DNA of 64,000 nt from Homoserinimonas sp044769865 (GTDB lineage: Bacteria; Actinomycetota; Actinomycetes; Actinomycetales; Microbacteriaceae), in the NCBI RefSeq assembly GCF_044769865.1, contig NZ_JBIZWA010000001.1, positions 1,798,001-1,862,000 of the forward strand. The letters are read 5' to 3'. Shown here one piece after another: positions 61,109 to 64,000 of this stretch (the stretch's first letter is position 1; every line of letters starts with the position of its first letter). The notes beneath the pieces were generated by a model. It was not told the origin of the DNA and did not search any database. It saw nothing but the letters and a program-made list of their open reading frames with translations. The position numbers and the translations under genes are program-made.

Positions 61109-62284
61109 TCAGGGTCTCGTGGCTTCCGCCACGGCGCGCTCAAGTTCGAGCAGGCGGTCGGAGAGTTCGATCAGTTCCCGGTCGCTGTGGGGGATCGTGC
61201 CGACGAGCAGCGCTCTCACGTTCTGGGGTGCCTGGCCCACGAGTGCCGCCACGAGGTCGGCGACCTGCTCGACGGGGGCCGAGGCGGGCAGTTTCACCAT
61301 GCCCGCGAGCCGCTGCACTGTGCCGACGCGGAGCGCATCGAGCGCGCGCAGGCGGGCGGATGATCGCTGGTAGAGCCGGGCGCGACCCTCCATCGTCTCG
61401 GTCGCCCGCACGGTGACGGGCAGCCGTTCGACCACGAGCGGCCCGAGTCGCCGACCCTGGGCAACCCCCGCGGCCACGACGACGAGGATGAGCAGCACGG
61501 CAACGGGCGTGATCCACGGCGGCGTGAGCTCCGCGATGTCTGGCGCATCCCCTGAGATGTCACCCAGCCCGGGCACATACCAGACGAGGTTCGGATGCTC
61601 GCCGAGCAGTCCGAGCGCGAGGGCCGCATTTCCGTGCTCGGCGATGCGCTCGTTGGAGAAGGCCGCCGTCGTGCCGATGACACTCACGGTGCGGCCGCCC
61701 TCGCGCACTTGAACGAGCGATGCGATCGAGTCGCCGCTGTCGAGGCACGTGGTCACGTCCTGCGAGTCCCCGATGTGCCGGTAGCCCTGCCCGTCGCCGA
61801 GGACGCGCTCGGCGCGCTGCACAGGGGCGAGCGAGCAGTCCGCATCGAGCACGCCCTCGACGGCGCCCGCATGGGCGACCTCCGGGGCAAGGCCAGACAG
61901 CACGTCGTAGGTGGGGTCGATCACGACGAGGTGTTCGGCGAGGCGAGCAACGGATGCCGCTGCATCCGCATCGAGGATTCCGGCGCGGTCATGCAGCACG
62001 AGGGTGGTGGCATCCGCCTCCGCGGCCTCGCGGGTGTCGGCCATCGACTCCGTGAGGGTCACGGTGACGCCGCGGTCGCGCAGCACCTCGACGAGCGCCT
62101 TCGCCCCTGCCGGCCCCGGGCCCTGTGGGTCGAGCGGCACGCCGAGGGGACGGCCGGCACCCGCGCCGATGAACGCGACCAGTGCGAGCGTGATCGCGGC
62201 CACCGCGAAAATGACCCAGTAGACCCAGCGGCGGGCGGTCGCCCGCACCGTCGGCGTGGCAACGCTCGAGGGGGAGGCCGTCAC
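61109..62284 (-). CDS. DUF4350 membrane-anchored protein
   Basis: The protein has 391 residues. A helix near the N-terminus (about 18-40) is followed by an extracytoplasmic domain of about 210 residues (GPAGAKALVEVLRDRGVTV, TLVLHDRAGILDADAAASVARLAEHLVVID) related to DUF4350. A second helix (about 262-280) and a cytoplasmic alpha-helical tail follow. GTG 62284 overlaps the DUF4129 stop (GTGA). It belongs to the MoxR operon and has no enzyme motif. Confidence 0.85.
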   Translation of the reverse strand: MTASPSSVATPTVRATARRWVYWVIFAVAAITLALVAFIGAGAGRPLGVPLDPQGPGPAGAKALVEVLRDRGVTVTLTESMADTREAAEADATTLVLHDRAGILDADAAASVARLAEHLVVIDPTYDVLSGLAPEVAHAGAVEGVLDADCSLAPVQRAERVLGDGQGYRHIGDSQDVTTCLDSGDSIASLVQVREGGRTVSVIGTTAAFSNERIAEHGNAALALGLLGEHPNLVWYVPGLGDISGDAPDIAELTPPWITPVAVLLILVVVAAGVAQGRRLGPLVVERLPVTVRATETMEGRARLYQRSSARLRALDALRVGTVQRLAGMVKLPASAPVEQVADLVAALVGQAPQNVRALLVGTIPHSDRELIELSDRLLELERAVAEATRP

Positions 62285-62931
62285 GAGCGGCTCCCTTCGG
62301 AGCCTGCGCCGACCGCGTCCAGCCTGGGGCGCGCGGTTCGGAGTGCCGATTCGAGGGCTGCGACGCGCTCATACTCCGAGCGCGTGGCATCCCTCTCCAG
62401 ATATCTGACCGAGTCGAAGTCGTCGGCCGAGGCGGTGAGGGCCGTGCGGTGCTCGGGGAACGCGCGGCTCGCCCGCTCCGCGAAGTCCTGCGCGGTCGTG
62501 CCAGGCAGGGTCGTCACGACGGTGCGCTCCGCGAGGCCTCGGGCGATCGCGCGGAACATGTCGGTCACCGCGTCATTCCACAGGCCCGCGCTCGCGCTGC
62601 GCTCCGCGGCGCGACGCATTGCGGCTGCGTCACGCGCGTCGTCGTCGCCGAAGAGCTCGCCCGTGACCCGGCTGCGCCGCGAGAGCGCGGGCCGCCCGAA
62701 GATGAAGAAGGCCGCGACGAGGAGCGCGACGAGCAGCAGCACGACGAGCAGCACGCCGAGGCCCTGCCCGCCGGCGCCCGGCTCGAAGCGAAGGGAACTC
62801 AGCCACTCCCAGAGCGCCGAGGCGAGCCGATCGAACCAGTTCGGTTGTGCCTCCGCGTATTCACGCTTCGAGAGCTCGCGAATCAGCCACTCCCTGGCCT
62901 CCGGCGCGTCCGGGTCGACGGGCACCGTCAT
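62281..62931 (-). CDS. DUF4129 domain protein
   Basis: The protein has 216 residues: a short N-terminal part (REWLIRELSKREYAEAQPNWFDRL), one helix (about 57-78) and a cytoplasmic DUF4129 domain with DAAAMRRAAERSASAGLWNDAVTDMFRAIARGL and TAQDFAERASRAFPEHR. DUF4129 is often fused to transglutaminase-like proteins; here it is alone. ATG 62931 overlaps the preceding membrane-protein stop (ATGA) and is preferred over a longer frame inside that gene. Confidence 0.85.
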   Translation of the reverse strand: MTVPVDPDAPEAREWLIRELSKREYAEAQPNWFDRLASALWEWLSSLRFEPGAGGQGLGVLLVVLLLVALLVAAFFIFGRPALSRRSRVTGELFGDDDARDAAAMRRAAERSASAGLWNDAVTDMFRAIARGLAERTVVTTLPGTTAQDFAERASRAFPEHRTALTASADDFDSVRYLERDATRSEYERVAALESALRTARPRLDAVGAGSEGSRS

Positions 62932-64000
62932 TGCCAGGGAGACCCTGTCGGCGTCGCGCTCCACGCCGCGCCCTGCGGCGCCGCCCGCTGCGGCAGGTAT
63001 GGGTCGTCGAGGCTGGTCGCCCCCGCCTCGCGCTCCTCGACGAAGCGCGAGAGATCGAGTTCGAGGCCCTCCTTGCGCATCCGGAGGTCAATGTAGATGA
63101 GCCCGTTCGTCGCCGACTGCACGACCGTCGCGAAGGCAGTGAGCACGGTCGTGAGGGCCATGATGACGACATAGCTGCCGAGGAACACGCTCAACACGAG
63201 GTCTTCGTTGGTGCCGTTGGGGTCGATGATGAAGACGAGCATCGGCAACAGGAACGAGATGGGCGTCATGACGATCTGCATCGCGACGCTGAGGATGACG
63301 GCGACGAGTGCCTGCACGCCGAAGGTGCGCCAGAAGTAGCGGTCGGTGAGCCGCCACGAGCGGGCGATCGCAGCTCTCAGTCGCAGCCGTTCGACCATGA
63401 GGGCGCTGGGGACGAGCGAGAGCTTGGTGCCGAGCCAGACGGCGACCACGAGCAGTCCGAGCCCGCAGAGCACGGCGACAGCGACCGCGAGGGCAACACC
63501 GACTGCTCCCATCGTGACGGCGAAGAGCACGGCGATCGCTGCGATGACCGTGAGCACGACGCTGACCGCGCCGAAGATCAGCAGCGTCCAGCCGATGAGC
63601 GCCCAGAACCGCCCGCGCCCGCGCCGCCAGAGCCGCCGAAGGGTGAGCTTCTCACCGAGCACCGCGCGCGACACGTCGAGCACGACGACGCCCTGCAGGA
63701 AGGCCACGACCGCGACGCCCACGAGGCCCGGCACGAAGGTGGAGAGCACGAGGGCGAGGATCGTGCCGGCCTCGATCTCGGCGGCGTTTTCGGCGCTGAC
63801 CGTCTCGAGGCGCATGGCGGAGAGGAAGAGTGAGGCGACCAACACGCCGGCGGAGAGCAGCACGACGAGGAACTGGGTGCTGAGCGCGAGGCCGAGGAGC
63901 GGGCGCGGGTTGCGCCGCACCGCCCGGAAGGAGGCGCTGAGCAGCGTGCCCAATGTCATGGGACGGAGGGGCACAAGGCCCGGCTGGGAGGGCTTCGTCC
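62928..64000 (-). CDS. Polytopic membrane protein of the MoxR operon, N-terminus outside the window
   Basis: Codons are open to the end of the window, so the gene is 5' truncated. A GTG at 63974 exists, but the reading continues upstream as KPSQPGLVPLRPMTLGTLL; related proteins have a Pro-rich N-terminus before the same PLRPMTLG motif. About 350 residues are visible with some eight helices, including RNPRPLLGLALSTQFLVV, GLVGVAVVAFLQGVVV and WRRGRGRFWALIGW. It resembles the glycerophosphodiesterase-type membrane domain seen in actinobacterial DUF4129 operons, with no catalytic residues. It heads the operon as far as visible. Confidence 0.83.
   Translation of the reverse strand, partial: TKPSQPGLVPLRPMTLGTLLSASFRAVRRNPRPLLGLALSTQFLVVLLSAGVLVASLFLSAMRLETVSAENAAEIEAGTILALVLSTFVPGLVGVAVVAFLQGVVVLDVSRAVLGEKLTLRRLWRRGRGRFWALIGWTLLIFGAVSVVLTVIAAIAVLFAVTMGAVGVALAVAVAVLCGLGLLVVAVWLGTKLSLVPSALMVERLRLRAAIARSWRLTDRYFWRTFGVQALVAVILSVAMQIVMTPISFLLPMLVFIIDPNGTNEDLVLSVFLGSYVVIMALTTVLTAFATVVQSATNGLIYIDLRMRKEGLELDLSRFVEEREAGATSLDDPYLPQRAAPQGAAWSATPTGSPWQ

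Overview
The window is high-GC DNA whose codon use, WhiB-type regulator and gene order point to an actinobacterium, most likely Microbacteriaceae. The whiB2 / metallopeptidase-fold / DUF3499 / manB / ahcY order matches the mycobacterial neighbourhood, and it is followed by an RDD / SpoIIM / DUF58 / MoxR / DUF4350 / DUF4129 block. I see no rRNA, tRNA, CRISPR array, insertion sequence or phage gene. Coding density is very high and no gene-free stretch exceeds about 150 bp.

Region 1 (about 1-44060) is a large cell-surface polysaccharide locus. It opens with the 3' end of rmlC and rmlA (dTDP-L-rhamnose), a secreted modular protein, two GT2 glycosyltransferases and a DUF2142 membrane protein. A WbpA-like nucleotide-sugar dehydrogenase follows on the minus strand. 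The plus-strand run 8265-19314 carries glycosyltransferases, a DUF2304 protein, a PglK-like ABC flippase, a WbpG-like amidotransferase with HisH- and HisF-like partners, and a two-domain O-acyltransferase. The minus-strand run 21980-19322 encodes WbpD-, WbpE- and WbpB-like enzymes. Together these genes look like a pathway to UDP-activated 2,3-diacetamido uronic acid with an acetamidino modification, as in some Pseudomonas O-antigens. Next come a fused GT2-GT4 protein, an acyltransferase, a WbiB-like epimerase (possibly 6-deoxy-L-talose), a MOP-type flippase and large membrane proteins. Then come a ColD-like dehydratase (PLP lysine replaced by histidine), an Fcl/ColC-like reductase, galE and gmd, which with manA and manB suggest GDP-mannose conversion to a colitose-like 3,6-dideoxyhexose. 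Two O-antigen ligase/polymerase-like proteins flank gmd.

Region 2 (about 42900-53814) is conserved actinobacterial housekeeping: manA, a GlxA/AraC regulator, a 46-residue protein, whiB, a large GT2-membrane protein, a DUF5719 protein, a zincin-fold protein lacking HExxH, DUF3499, manB and ahcY. ManA and ManB interconvert fructose-6-P, mannose-6-P and mannose-1-P, feeding GDP-mannose to gmd.

Region 3 (53811-64000) holds RDD and SpoIIM-family membrane proteins and the DUF58 / MoxR / DUF4350 / DUF4129 / membrane-protein operon. Lying between these is a module of a His/Asp-rich exported protein (with an apparent frameshift), an OmpR-type response regulator and its histidine kinase.

A recurrent theme is leaderless expression. 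At about fifteen starts a -10-like hexamer, usually TAGNNT, ends 6-8 nt before the ATG/GTG with no Shine-Dalgarno sequence. Operon genes are mostly joined by ATGA or GTGA overlaps. No initiating phosphoglycosyltransferase, rmlB/rmlD or UDP-sugar 2-epimerase is visible, so parts of the pathways must lie outside the window.
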